Below, piece by piece: positions 41,688-50,571 of a DNA stretch of 64,000 nucleotides. Source of the DNA: Chloroflexi bacterium UBA4730 (GTDB lineage: Bacteria > Chloroflexota > Limnocylindria > P2-11E). The stretch is from the NCBI GenBank assembly GCA_002404155.1, contig DHJC01000081.1, positions 50,868 to 114,867 of the forward strand, in the 5' to 3' direction. The translations under genes and the position numbers were made by a program. Below the pieces are notes generated by a model. That model made no database searches, was not told the DNA's origin, and worked only from the letters and a program-made list of their open reading frames with translations. The first letter of the stretch is position 1. The number at the start of each line of letters is the position of its first letter.

Positions 41688-42235
41688 CGCCTGCGCTTGC
41701 GGGCACCGCCGGCGACCGGAACGTTCTCGATCGGCAGCGCGATCTGCTCCGCGACTTTGCGATCGCGCGAAACCTCGCGCCGGCGGTCGAGGGCTGCGAG
41801 CTCGTCGCGAAGCGCCGTCAGGTCATCCAGCTTCGCGTACACGATGCGGAAGCGGATGTAGCTCATCGGGTCCACATCGGCCAGCCGCTCGAGGACCATC
41901 TCGCCGATGCGCTGCGAGCCGACCTCCGAGGCGCCACTCTGCTTGAGCGTGGCCTCGATATCGTCGATGAGACCGCCAAGCTTCTCGGGTGCGAGGCTCT
42001 TCGACGCGGCCTTCTCGATGGCGCTGGCGAGCTTGCGCCGATCGAACTCTTGCCGCGTTCCGTCTCGCTTCAGGACCTGGATGCGCGCCGATTCGCTCCG
42101 CTCGAACGTGGTGAAGCGCTCCTCGCACCGGTCACAGGCGCGGCGGCGGCGGATCGACGTCCCGTCCTCGGCCTCACGGGAATCGATCACCCGGGTGTCC
42201 GTATTGCCGCAGCTCGGGCAGCGCACGAGACCCAA
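41684..42235 (-). CDS. nrdR: Transcriptional repressor NrdR
   Basis: A 183-residue regulator of ribonucleotide reductase genes. The zinc ribbon CPSCGNTDTRVIDSRE and RRACDRCEERFTTFE (Cys at about 6, 9, 34, 37) is followed by an ATP-cone (IQVLKRDGTRQEFDRRKLAS, AIEKAA..). The C-terminus continues about 30 residues beyond the usual end, basic and finishing KRRR. It is placed after ftsZ, as in several Gram-positive and Chloroflexota-like genomes, separated from it by a strong hairpin. Target boxes are not present in the window as far as I can see. Confidence 0.93.
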   Translation of the reverse strand: MGLVRCPSCGNTDTRVIDSREAEDGTSIRRRRACDRCEERFTTFERSESARIQVLKRDGTRQEFDRRKLASAIEKAASKSLAPEKLGGLIDDIEATLKQSGASEVGSQRIGEMVLERLADVDPMSYIRFRIVYAKLDDLTALRDELAALDRRREVSRDRKVAEQIALPIENVPVAGGARKRRR

Positions 42236-42244
42236 GATATGGGA

Positions 42245-42272
42245 CTGCCGCCACTAAATCTAGTGGCGGCAG
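42245..42272 (-). terminator. Strong hairpin between ftsZ and nrdR
   Basis: CTGCCGCCACTA (42245-42256) and TAGTGGCGGCAG (42261-42272) form a perfect 12-bp stem with a 4-nt loop, in the 63-bp gap after the ftsZ stop. There is no T-run downstream. It is most likely a terminator or 3'-end stabiliser limiting read-through from ftsZ into nrdR, but a protein-binding palindrome is also possible. Confidence 0.6.
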
Positions 42273-42298
42273 CCATGTGTCTCACCTGCCACGCGACG

Positions 42299-43408
42299 TT
42301 ACTTGCGGCGGAGAAAGCTCGGCACCTCGAGGTCGTCGGTGTCGTATTTCCGCACGGGCTTGGCCGGCGCGCCGTTCGTGACGGCCGCGGCCTCGCGCTC
42401 CGTCGGCCGTGACTCGACGGTCCGCTTGTAGACCGGTTCGAGGCGCTTGAGCGGGCGGGCCGGATCGAAGCCGGTCGCGATGACGCTGATCTTCACGTCG
42501 TTGCCGATGCGCTCGTCGATGACCGAGCCGAAGATGATGTTCGCCTCGGGATCGGCCGCCGCGTGGATGATCTCGGCCGCCTCGTTCACCTCGAATAGGG
42601 TGAGGTCGGGGCCACCGGTGATCGTGAAGAGCACGCCCCGGGCGCCGTCGATGGACTGCTCGAGCAGCGGCGACATGATCGCCTGGCGGGCCGCATCCGC
42701 CGCGCGCGTCTCGCCGCTCCCGTGACCGATGCCCATGAGCGCGGAGCCGGCGTTGGTCATGATCGTCTTCACGTCCGCGAAGTCGAGATTGATGAGGCCG
42801 GGCACCGTGATGAGGTCGCTGATGCCCTGCACGCCCTGACGGAGCACGTCGTCGACGATGCGGAACGCATCGACCATCGTCGTGCGCTTCTCGGCGACCT
42901 GCAGGAGCCGGTCGTTCGGGATCGTGATGAGCGTGTCGACCTTGTCGACGAGGTCCTGGATGCCCTGCTCGGCGAGGAGCCGGCGCTTCGCGCCTTCGAA
43001 CGAGAAGGGCTTGGTCACGACCGCGACGGTGAGCGCTCCGATGTCCTTCGCGATCTCGGCGATGACCGGAGCGGCGCCGGTGCCCGTCCCACCGCCCATT
43101 CCGGCGGTGATGAAGATCATGTCGGCCTCTTTGAGGGCCTCGTACAGCTTCTCGCTGTCGTCCTCGGCGGACTTGCGACCGACCGAGGGGTCGGCACCCG
43201 AGCCAAGGCCCTTGGTGACCTTGTCGCCAATCCGCAGCTTGTGCGGGGCGTCGGAGAGGAGCAGAGCCTGCGCGTCGGTGTTCACGGCGATGAACTCGAC
43301 ACCCATGAGCTCGGCGCGGATCATGCGATTGACCGCATTACATCCACCACCGCCGATCCCGATGACCTTGATGAGCGCGAAATTTTCGATGTCCGACCGT
43401 AGCGGCAT
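42299..43408 (-). CDS. ftsZ: Cell division protein FtsZ
   Basis: A 369-residue tubulin homologue forming the Z ring. GTP-binding elements: VIGIGGGGCNAVNRMI, the tubulin signature GGGTGTGAAPV, and NLDFADVKTIM with the T7-loop catalytic Asp. The C-terminal linker is short (about 40 residues) and ends in the conserved FtsA/ZipA-type binding peptide DDLEVPSFLRRK. ATG 43408 follows AAGGAGG by 9 bp. The frame's upstream start at 43471 is rejected. It is the last classical dcw gene. Confidence 0.97.
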   Translation of the reverse strand: MPLRSDIENFALIKVIGIGGGGCNAVNRMIRAELMGVEFIAVNTDAQALLLSDAPHKLRIGDKVTKGLGSGADPSVGRKSAEDDSEKLYEALKEADMIFITAGMGGGTGTGAAPVIAEIAKDIGALTVAVVTKPFSFEGAKRRLLAEQGIQDLVDKVDTLITIPNDRLLQVAEKRTTMVDAFRIVDDVLRQGVQGISDLITVPGLINLDFADVKTIMTNAGSALMGIGHGSGETRAADAARQAIMSPLLEQSIDGARGVLFTITGGPDLTLFEVNEAAEIIHAAADPEANIIFGSVIDERIGNDVKISVIATGFDPARPLKRLEPVYKRTVESRPTEREAAAVTNGAPAKPVRKYDTDDLEVPSFLRRK

Positions 43409-43739
43409 GAGGGGCAGCCTCCTTCGGAAGCGTGTTCTCCATGTCGCTGCCCCTCCCCCGAGTGCGTACATGGGGTCGTATTAAGTTGTCGCGACTATAC
43501 GCCTCAACTCCAAGAAGCTGAAAGTGTGACGGGGTCAGATACACGCGTTGGGCCTCGCCGGGCATCCCTCTCGCTCGCTCGTCACGTGCGTGACAGGTCA
43601 CGGCGCGTCCCTACGGACGGGCCCTCGCTCGGGGGACGCCCGCCGAGCCCCGCTCATCGCTCACCTCGCCCGCTTTCCCGCTGCTGGGTTGAGGCGTCCG
43701 ACCTCGCGAACCTGCACTCTCCGACGCACGCCCTCGCGG
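43409..43739. promoter_or_regulatory. ftsA-ftsZ intergenic region with a palindrome
   Basis: A 331-bp gap in an otherwise compact cluster, so ftsZ probably has its own promoter here. A perfect inverted repeat GTCACG-TG-CGTGAC lies at 43581-43594, about 175 bp before the ftsZ start, next to another GTCACG. A second hairpin, CGTCC-CTA-CGGACG, is at about 43606. Nearer ftsZ the sequence is less GC-rich, with TATAGT (minus strand, about 43497) as a possible -10 box. No gene is seen. Promoter and operator roles are inferred. Confidence 0.35.
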
Positions 43740-44972
43740 CTAGGGCATCAGACCTTTGAACAGCCGTCCCAGTCGGCCTGAGAGGCCATCGAGGGACCGG
43801 CTGCCGGCCCGATCATCTTCCAGGGTCCAGTTCTTGGCCCCCCAGAGCAGCAGGCCGGAGGCCGCTGCGTAGGGCGGCGTCGACACCTGGTCGGTCAGAC
43901 CGCCCAGATTCTGCGGGCCGACCACGCGGGCGCTCATGCCGAGCTGGTCCCGGGCCGCCCGGTTGATCCCGTTGAGCATGGCCCCGCCCCCAGTGAGCAC
44001 GAGACCGGCCTGGAGCCGGTTCGTGGCGCCTGCGGCGGCCACCTCTTGCTGCACGGCCTCGAAGATCTCGTTGAGCCGGGCCTCGATGATCTGGGCGACG
44101 GTCCGGCGGGTGACCCCGTGGGCCAGCTCCTCGCCGATCGAGGTGATCTGGACGACCTCGTCGGGGTCCACGTCGACCGGGAGTGCGCTCCCCTGCTTCA
44201 GCTTGAGGTTCTCGGCGACCTCCGGCGTGACCCGAAGGACGATCCCGAGGTCGCTCGTGACCGACTTGCCGCCCATCGGGATCGTCGCGGCGTGGGCGAT
44301 GGAGCCGTCGTGGAAGACCGCGAGGTCCGTCGTGTCGCCGCCGATGTCCAGCAGGGCCACGCCCAGCTCCCGGTCCTCGGCGGTGAGGACCGCCTCAGCG
44401 GTCGCCAGCGGGGCCAGAACGAGCTCGTCGATCTCGACGCCCGCCCGCTGGATGCACTTCGTGAGGTTCTGGACCCCCGACTGGGACGCCGTGACGATGT
44501 GGGTCTCGACCTCGAGCCGGACGGCGCTCATCCCGATCGGATCGCGCACCCCCTCCTGCCCGTCGACGACGTAGCCGCGGGGGATCACGTGGAGGATCTC
44601 GCGGGTATTGGGGATCGACACCGCACGCGCGGCCTCGATCGCGCGAAGCGTGTCCTCGCGGGCGACGTCGCGATGGTGCCCGGACACGGCGACCATACCG
44701 CGGGAGTTCTGTGAGCTGATGTGGTTCCCCGAGATGCCGACGAACGCCGCGCGCACCTTGAAGCCGGAGAGGCGCTCCGCCGCCTCCACCGCGCTCGTCA
44801 CCGACTGGACGGTGCGGTCGATGTCGATGACGACGCCCTTGCGCAGACCGTCCGACGGCGCCAGCCCGAAGCCGATGACGTCGATGCCGCCGGTGCGGGA
44901 GACCTCGCCAATGAGGACGCAGACCTTCGTTGTACCGACGTCGATGGAGACCAGGACGGTCTGCTCAGGCAT
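43740..44972 (-). CDS. ftsA: Cell division protein FtsA
   Basis: A 410-residue actin-like ATPase that tethers FtsZ to the membrane. Features: phosphate-1 motif SIDVGTTKVCVLIGEV, the SHS2/1C subdomain (about 85-165), phosphate-2 motif LLDIGGDTTDLAVF, adenosine motif LVLTGGGAMLNGIN. The C-terminus ends in an amphipathic segment SGRLGRLFKGLMP, the membrane-targeting helix. It is 54 bp downstream of the small-basic-protein gene. Confidence 0.95.
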   Translation of the reverse strand: MPEQTVLVSIDVGTTKVCVLIGEVSRTGGIDVIGFGLAPSDGLRKGVVIDIDRTVQSVTSAVEAAERLSGFKVRAAFVGISGNHISSQNSRGMVAVSGHHRDVAREDTLRAIEAARAVSIPNTREILHVIPRGYVVDGQEGVRDPIGMSAVRLEVETHIVTASQSGVQNLTKCIQRAGVEIDELVLAPLATAEAVLTAEDRELGVALLDIGGDTTDLAVFHDGSIAHAATIPMGGKSVTSDLGIVLRVTPEVAENLKLKQGSALPVDVDPDEVVQITSIGEELAHGVTRRTVAQIIEARLNEIFEAVQQEVAAAGATNRLQAGLVLTGGGAMLNGINRAARDQLGMSARVVGPQNLGGLTDQVSTPPYAAASGLLLWGAKNWTLEDDRAGSRSLDGLSGRLGRLFKGLMP

Positions 44973-45026
44973 CAGCCGCTCCTCGCGTCAGTCTCTCCTG
45001 CTCCCCACGCCCGCCGCCGCGCTCGC

Positions 45027-45350
45027 TCACAGGAAGTGTCGCCGGATGACCGCCACATTCTGGAATATCCGCCACCCGAATGCGAATAGCGCGACGAGAT
45101 AGAGGTCGATGCCGAGACGGTCGCCGAGGAACGCGAGGCCCGCCGCGAGCAGCGCGTTCGTGTAGAAGCCCGAGAGGAAGATGCGCGTGTCGAAGTGGCC
45201 TTCCAGCTCCGCGCGCAGCGCGCCGAGCAAAGAGTCGAGTGCCGCGAGGATGCCGACCGCGGTGTAGCGCGCGAGCTCGACCGGAAGGTTGAGCTTCAGG
45301 GCGAGCCCGAGGAGCACCCCGGCCAGCAGGCCGAGGAGCGGAAGCCACAA
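45027..45350 (-). CDS. sbp: Small basic family protein (DUF1290/Sbp)
   Basis: A 107-residue integral membrane protein with three helices: LPLLGLLAGVLLGLALKLNL, the conserved signature ARYTAVGILAALDSLLGALR then FYTNALLAAGLAFLGDRLG, and DLYLVALFAFGWRIFQNVAV ending RRHFL. Sbp genes lie near division or sigma-E genes in Firmicutes and related phyla. Here the gene sits between ftsQ and ftsA, 6 bp after ftsQ, suggesting a divisome-linked function that is not characterised. Confidence 0.85.
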   Translation of the reverse strand: MWLPLLGLLAGVLLGLALKLNLPVELARYTAVGILAALDSLLGALRAELEGHFDTRIFLSGFYTNALLAAGLAFLGDRLGIDLYLVALFAFGWRIFQNVAVIRRHFL

Positions 45351-45356
45351 CTGCGG

Positions 45357-46079
45357 TTATTGGGGGCTGAAGACGATGCGATCGGGACTGCGCACGTCGA
45401 CGTAGTCTAGCCGCCGCGTCGGATCGTCCGACAGCAATTTCTTCGCGTTCGAGAGCTTCTGCTCGAGAGCGTCAGGCGTGCCGAAGCGGATCTCCCACCC
45501 CGCGCCGCTTCGCACGACGAGCCCTTGCGCCGGGTCGACGTGCACCTCCGGCTTCGTCGCGTCAGCCCGGAGCTCGCCCGGTGCGATGCGCGCAAGGCGC
45601 ATCGCCCCGGCGACGACGGCGGGATCGACGCACCGGCCGCCGGTGCGCCCGACGCACGCGCCGGTGGCCGTGCGGTCGTCCGTCGCGCGGGACGGCGGCG
45701 CGCCCTGCGGATCCGCCGACGCGAACAGGACTCCGTCGGCGTCGATGTACCACTCGACCCCCCCGACGACCCAGCGGCCGATCGCGTCGCGCTCGAGAAC
45801 GTCGACCTGCGCGCTGTCGGGCAGGACGATGCGGACCTGGGCATCCCGGACCGCCGCGAGCGACAGGACGGCGGTGCGCGCGTCCGCGGTGCTCGTCGTG
45901 AAGGCCGGCCTGCCGAGCAGGCCAGCAGCGGCGATCACCGCGCCGGTGGAGAGATGGCGGGCGCCGGTCACCACGACGTGCCCGACCCGGGGCGAACCCG
46001 AGAGCGCGACCACGAGTAGCGCGAGCGCGCAGCCGGCTGCGAGCGCGGTCCACCCGGTCGGGCGGCGGATGGGTGGCAG
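45357..46079 (-). CDS. ftsQ: Cell division protein FtsQ/DivIB (start uncertain, apparent CTG)
   Basis: About 240 residues. A basic N-terminus (LPPIRRPTGW) and one membrane helix (TALAAGCALALLVVALSG) lead the POTRA domain (VGHVVVTGARHLSTGAVIAA) and a beta domain (VRIVLPDSAQVDVLERDAIG, WYIDADGVLFA). The only ordinary start, GTG 46013, falls inside the membrane helix and would remove half of it, so the start must lie upstream. CTG 46079 is the first candidate giving a complete anchor. No ATG/GTG/TTG occurs between there and the ddl stop at 46120. It links periplasmic septum synthesis to early division proteins. Confidence 0.75.
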   Translation of the reverse strand: MPPIRRPTGWTALAAGCALALLVVALSGSPRVGHVVVTGARHLSTGAVIAAAGLLGRPAFTTSTADARTAVLSLAAVRDAQVRIVLPDSAQVDVLERDAIGRWVVGGVEWYIDADGVLFASADPQGAPPSRATDDRTATGACVGRTGGRCVDPAVVAGAMRLARIAPGELRADATKPEVHVDPAQGLVVRSGAGWEIRFGTPDALEQKLSNAKKLLSDDPTRRLDYVDVRSPDRIVFSPQ

Positions 46080-46119
46080 GCGAGACCGGACCGGGCGGTG
46101 ACTGCGAGCGGCGCGTGCT

Positions 46120-47220
46120 CTAGCGACCGCGCCGCTCCTGCCCGGCGAGGGCCCAGCCGACGAGCCGTTCGACGAGCTCGGGGAACGAGATGCCCGCGAC
46201 TCGGGCTGCTTTTGGCACGAGGCTGTTCGCGGTCATGCCGGGCATCGTGTTGACCTCGAGCGCGACCATGCGATCGCCGTGCTGCGGCGACCAGATCAGG
46301 TCGATGCGGGAGATGCCCCGGCAGCCGAGCGCGCGATGCGCGCGGATGGCGATGTCCTGTGCGCGCGCGGCGACCGCATCGGGGACGCGCGCGGGGCAGA
46401 TCTCGTCCGACAGGCTGGCGTCGTACTTCGCACGGTAGTCGAAGAACGCACGCTTCGGCACGATCTCGATGACCGGCAGGGCCTGCAGATCGTCGTCGGG
46501 TCCGATGACCCCGACCGTCAGCTCGGTGCCGGTGATCCGCTCCTCGACGAGCGCGCGGCGGTCGTACCGCAGGGCCTCGGCGATGGCCTTCGGGTACTCC
46601 CTGGGATCGTCGACCATCGTCACGCCGACGCTCGAGCCGTTCTCTACGGGCTTCACGACGCTCGGCGGTTCGATCGACGGGCGCTCCGAGGCGCTCCACA
46701 CGACGACGCCGCGCGGTACGTCGATGCCGCTCGCCGCGAGCACGGTCTTCGCCATCGCCTTGTCCATCGCGAGCGCCGAGGCGAGCACACCCGATCCCGT
46801 GTACGGGATGCCGAAGGTCTCGAGGACCGCCTGGATCTTGCCGTCCTCGCCCCACGGACCGTGCAACGCCACGAACGCCACGTCGATGCCGTCGCCCGAC
46901 AGCGCGCTCGACGCCGAGGCGAGGGCCGACGAGCCACGATGCATCTGATCCTGCATCTGCGCCGGCAGCTCGCGATCGCGCTCCGGGAGGGCCTCGGCGG
47001 CCGTCGCGCCGCGCGCGAGGCGCCGGGCCATCGCCCGCTGCTCGTCGGTGAGCACCGGGTTGTGGGCCATGAGCGCGAGCGGATCCAGCATTACGACCTC
47101 GTAGCGGTCCTTCGGAAGCTGCTCGGCGATCTGCAGCCCGCTCGCGAGCGAGATCTGCCGCTCCGCCGACGCGCCACCGGCGAGAACCCCGACGCGGATC
47201 TTTTTCGATCCCTCGGCCAT
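46120..47220 (-). CDS. ddl: D-alanine-D-alanine ligase
   Basis: A 366-residue ATP-grasp ligase making the D-Ala-D-Ala terminus of peptidoglycan precursors. Motifs: VGVLAGGASAERQISLASG, VAFVALHGPWGEDGKIQAVL, YTGSGVLASALAMDKAMAKT, VKPVENGSSVGVTMV, and the metal/ATP loop VALEVNTMPGMTANSLVPKA. ATG 47220 overlaps the murB stop (TAATG). A start 12 bp upstream is possible. An insertion of about 35 residues between the first two motifs makes it slightly longer than the E. coli enzyme. Confidence 0.95.
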   Translation of the reverse strand: MAEGSKKIRVGVLAGGASAERQISLASGLQIAEQLPKDRYEVVMLDPLALMAHNPVLTDEQRAMARRLARGATAAEALPERDRELPAQMQDQMHRGSSALASASSALSGDGIDVAFVALHGPWGEDGKIQAVLETFGIPYTGSGVLASALAMDKAMAKTVLAASGIDVPRGVVVWSASERPSIEPPSVVKPVENGSSVGVTMVDDPREYPKAIAEALRYDRRALVEERITGTELTVGVIGPDDDLQALPVIEIVPKRAFFDYRAKYDASLSDEICPARVPDAVAARAQDIAIRAHRALGCRGISRIDLIWSPQHGDRMVALEVNTMPGMTANSLVPKAARVAGISFPELVERLVGWALAGQERRGR

Positions 47221-48077
47221 TACGGGTCCCACTCTCCCACGAGCTCGACCTCGGGGACGAGCTCGACCCCGAATCGCTCACGCACCTCGGCCTGGCAGCG
47301 GCGCATCAGCGCCCGGACGTCCGCCGCCGTCGCCGCGCCGGTGTTCACGATGAAATTCGCATGCTTCTCACTTACCATCGCGTCGCCGATCCGGGTGCCC
47401 TTGAGGGCGGCTGCCTCGACGAGCCGTCCGGCGTGATCGCCCGGCGGGTTGCGGAAGATCGAACCCGTATTCGGTTGCGCGAGGGGCTGCTTCGCGATGC
47501 GCTCGTTCGCCAGCTCCTTGATCCGCTTGACCGCGGTCGGCCGGTCGCCGGGCTCACCCTGAAATCGTGCGCGGACGCAGATGACCGGCGTCTTCTGCAG
47601 CGCGCTCGTGCGGTAGCTGTAGCCGAGCTCATCCACGCGTGCGTTCCAGAGGTCCCCGTTCAGGTCGAGGAGTCGCGCGTCGATGAGCGCGCTCGCCGTA
47701 TCCGACCCGAATGCCCCGGCGTTGCCATGCACCGCGCCACCGACGGTGCCGGGCACCGTGGCCATCCACTCGAGCCCGAGGATCCCGTTGCGCGCTGCGA
47801 TCGCCGCGACGTGCGCGAGGGGTGTGCCCGACGCCGCATCGAGCACCGTGCCATGGACACTGACGTCACTCCAGCCGTTCTCGAGGACGACGCCACGGAT
47901 CCCGGCATCGGCGACGAGGAGGTTCGTTCCGCCACCGAGGATGAAGGTCGGCAGCTCAGCCTCGCGGGCGACGCGCACCGCGCCGACGAGATCGTCCAGG
48001 CTGCGCACGCGCACGAAGTAGTCGGCCGGGCCACCGATGCGCAAGGAGGTGTGCGTGCGCATCGGCTCTGCGCGCAC
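47220..48077 (-). CDS. murB: UDP-N-acetylenolpyruvoylglucosamine reductase
   Basis: A 285-residue FAD enzyme reducing UDP-GlcNAc-enolpyruvate. Features: MRTHTSLRIGGPADYFVRV, FAD-binding ILGGGTNLLVAD, LEWMATVPGTVGGAVHGNAG, SYRTSALQ, and the catalytic Ser region NTGSIFRNPPGDHAGRLVEA of a type II-like MurB. GTG 48077 is used here, but CTG 48092 (CTGA with the murC stop) would add LNELG and match the coupling seen elsewhere. Gene order murC-murB-ddl-ftsQ is classical. Confidence 0.95.
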   Translation of the reverse strand: MRAEPMRTHTSLRIGGPADYFVRVRSLDDLVGAVRVAREAELPTFILGGGTNLLVADAGIRGVVLENGWSDVSVHGTVLDAASGTPLAHVAAIAARNGILGLEWMATVPGTVGGAVHGNAGAFGSDTASALIDARLLDLNGDLWNARVDELGYSYRTSALQKTPVICVRARFQGEPGDRPTAVKRIKELANERIAKQPLAQPNTGSIFRNPPGDHAGRLVEAAALKGTRIGDAMVSEKHANFIVNTGAATAADVRALMRRCQAEVRERFGVELVPEVELVGEWDP

Positions 48078-48088
48078 GCCGAGCTCGT

Positions 48089-49426
48089 TCAGGCGGGGCT
48101 CCCAGCCGCGAGGAGCGCGAGCAGCCGCTCACCGACCGGCCGCACGTCGCCAGCGCCGAGGACGAGCACGACGTCGCCGCGACGCACCCGTCCTGCGAGG
48201 TCACGGGCCGCGGCCTCGACGTCCGGCGCATAGCTGCCGCCGGCGCGCTCGGCGAGCCGCCTCGCCTGGTCGCCGCCGCCTTGCTCGCGAGCCGAGGCGA
48301 AGGTCTCGACGACGATCCGGACGTCGGCGCCCTCGAGGGCCGCGGCGAAGTCGTCGAAGAACGCACTCAGCCGGCTCGGCGTGTGCGGCTGGAAGACCGC
48401 GAACAGCCTCGCACCCGGTCCGAGGCGCGGTCGCAGCGCGGCGATCGACGCGCGGAGCTCGGCAGGGTGGTGCGCATAGTCGTCGACCACGGTCACGCCC
48501 GCGGCGTCACCGAGCGGCTCCAGCCGGCGCGCCGTCCCGTTGAAGCCATGGAACGCGTCGGCGGCCCGATCGAACGCCATCCCGCACGCGACCGCGGCGA
48601 CGACGGCAGCCGATGCGTCGAGGGCGTTGTGGGCACCGGGGAGTCGGAGGGTGACCCGACCCCGGCCCGCGGGACCGGCGAGCAGAAAGGTCTGACCGAC
48701 GCCGGTGTCGGTACGGTCGGTGATCCGGTAGTCGGCGTCGGTCGCAGTCCCGTACCGGACGGTCCGGGCCGCCGGCAGGTCGCGCGCGCCGGCGTCATCC
48801 GCGCAGGCGACGAGCGTCCCCGTCACCTGCCCCGCGAACTGCCGGAACGCGGTGTCGTAGTCGGCCTTCGTCGGGAAGATGTCGACGTGATCGTGGTCGA
48901 CGTTCGTCACGATCGCGAGCTCCGGCGCGAGCGCGAGGAACGTACGGTCGTACTCGTCGGCCTCGATCACGAGGGTCCGGTCGCGTCCGGCGTACGCGTT
49001 CGTGCCGAGGTCGCGGAGGGGCGCGCCGCAGATGAGCGACGCGTCGATGCCGCCGGCCCGCAGCGCCGTCCACGTGAGCGCGGTCGTCGTCGTTTTGCCG
49101 TGCGTGCCCGCGATCGCGACGACCCGCTCGCCCCGCGAGAGCTCGCGCCACGCGTCCTCGCGCTTCCAGACGAGGATGCCCCCGTCGTTCGCGGCCTTGA
49201 CCTCGGGATTGGCATCGCCGTAGGCGCTCGATCGAAGCACGACGTCGGCGCCCTTCACCTGCGACGCTTCGAACGACCGGTAGACGGTCGCGCCGTCGCG
49301 CGCGAGCGCGTCCGCGAGCGGCCAGCTCCCGGTGTCGGATCCGCTGACCTGGTGACCGCGCGCGAGCAGGATGCGCGCGACCGCGGACATCCCCATGCCG
49401 CCGATGCCCACGACGTGGATCCGCAT
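48089..49426 (-). CDS. murC: UDP-N-acetylmuramate-L-alanine ligase
   Basis: A 445-residue Mur ligase adding L-Ala to UDP-MurNAc. The N-terminal Rossmann motif HVVGIGGMGMSAVARIL, the P-loop VAIAGTHGKTTTTAL, the central LVIEADEYDRTFLALAPELA and NVDHDHVDIF, then YAHHPAELRASIAALRPR in the C-terminal domain. Length and motif order are normal. The start overlaps the murG stop by one base at 49426. Confidence 0.96.
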   Translation of the reverse strand: MRIHVVGIGGMGMSAVARILLARGHQVSGSDTGSWPLADALARDGATVYRSFEASQVKGADVVLRSSAYGDANPEVKAANDGGILVWKREDAWRELSRGERVVAIAGTHGKTTTTALTWTALRAGGIDASLICGAPLRDLGTNAYAGRDRTLVIEADEYDRTFLALAPELAIVTNVDHDHVDIFPTKADYDTAFRQFAGQVTGTLVACADDAGARDLPAARTVRYGTATDADYRITDRTDTGVGQTFLLAGPAGRGRVTLRLPGAHNALDASAAVVAAVACGMAFDRAADAFHGFNGTARRLEPLGDAAGVTVVDDYAHHPAELRASIAALRPRLGPGARLFAVFQPHTPSRLSAFFDDFAAALEGADVRIVVETFASAREQGGGDQARRLAERAGGSYAPDVEAAARDLAGRVRRGDVVLVLGAGDVRPVGERLLALLAAGSPA

Positions 49427-50571
49427 CAGGCGCAGCCGGCGAGCGCGAGCACCGCGCGCGCGATCGTGTCAGCGGCCTCGGGCCGGCCGGCCGACTTCGC
49501 GTTCGCGGCCATCCTGCCGAGGCGCGAGGGATCGTCGAGCAATCCCGTCACCACCGACACGAGTCGATCGCCGTCGAGGTCGCTCTCGGGGAGGATGACC
49601 GCGGCGCCGAGCTCGGCGGCGGCGCGCGCGTTCGCGGCCTGGTGCGCGTTCATCGCCGCTCCGAACGGGACGAGGACGAGGGGCACCCCGAACGCGAGCG
49701 GCTCGGCGATCGAGGACGAGCCCGCACGGCCAACGACGAGATCGGCGGCCGCGAGCGCGGCGCCCATCTCGTCGTGGAGGTAGCCGTGCGGCTGGTATCG
49801 GGCGCGATCGGCTTCGGGCAGGAGCGCGCGCTGGGCCTGCGCTCTCGGGAGGTACGCCGGCCCGGTGTGATGGACGACGGCGGCGCGCCGGACGAGCCGC
49901 GACAGTCCGGAGAGGGTCGCGCCGTTGATGCGCTCGGAGCCCTGGCTGCCACCCGTCACGAGCACCACCGGCACGTCGGGGGCGAGCCCGAGCGCCCGCC
50001 GGCCTTCGGCCCTCGTCCATTTGAGGAGCGAGCCGCGGACGGGATTGCCGGTGACCGCGGCGCGGCCTCGCGGCATCGTGCGCATCGCGGGCTCGAAGGT
50101 GAGCCCGATGCCGGACGCCCAGCCCGCCACCGCGCGGAGCGCGCGGCCGGGGATCGCGTCGCCCACCCAGAGGTAGATCGGAACGCGCAGCAGGCGCGCC
50201 GCGAAGAGCGCGGGCAGCGCGCTGAAGCTCCCGCTCGTGAGCGCGACCTTCGGCCGGAAGCCGATCAGCTGGATGAGCGCGTCGAGCGTGGCGATCGGGA
50301 GGAGGAGCGCATGCAGGACGAGTGCGACCTTCGAGTCGGGATCTCGGAGCGATGGGAGCGGCGTCGCGTGGAAGCGGATGCCGGCCGTGCGCGCGAGCTC
50401 ACCCTCGAGGCCGCGACGGCCACCGATGAAGCGGAGCTCGACGGTCGTCAGCCCGGCGAGCGCCTCCGCCACCGCGAGCAGCGGGCTGACGTGGCCGGCG
50501 GTCCCCCCGCCGACGAGCAGCACCTTGCACGGATGCCCGGTCGTCCGCGTGCGCGACCGTTTGTCGTCCAA
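49426..50571 (-). CDS. murG: Lipid II synthase, UDP-GlcNAc transferase MurG
   Basis: A 381-residue GT28 glycosyltransferase converting lipid I to lipid II on the inner membrane face. Motifs: LLVGGGTAGHVSPLLAVAEA, GFRPKVALTSGSFSALPALF, VTGNPVRGSLL, VVLVTGGSQGSERINGA and VVGRAGSSSIAEPLAFGVPL with the acceptor/donor-site G-x-AG-x-x-S-x-x-E. TTG 50571 or GTG 50523 may start it. The second fits the usual N-terminus better. Either way the gene overlaps the end of the ftsW frame by more than 100 bp, which is unusual. Confidence 0.93.
   Translation of the reverse strand: MDDKRSRTRTTGHPCKVLLVGGGTAGHVSPLLAVAEALAGLTTVELRFIGGRRGLEGELARTAGIRFHATPLPSLRDPDSKVALVLHALLLPIATLDALIQLIGFRPKVALTSGSFSALPALFAARLLRVPIYLWVGDAIPGRALRAVAGWASGIGLTFEPAMRTMPRGRAAVTGNPVRGSLLKWTRAEGRRALGLAPDVPVVLVTGGSQGSERINGATLSGLSRLVRRAAVVHHTGPAYLPRAQAQRALLPEADRARYQPHGYLHDEMGAALAAADLVVGRAGSSSIAEPLAFGVPLVLVPFGAAMNAHQAANARAAAELGAAVILPESDLDGDRLVSVVTGLLDDPSRLGRMAANAKSAGRPEAADTIARAVLALAGCA

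Noticed and set aside
43526..43781. Two short plus-strand frames (about 77 residues) in the ftsA-ftsZ gap
   Set aside because: Arg/Ser-rich, no ribosome binding site, and they run into the antisense of ftsA.
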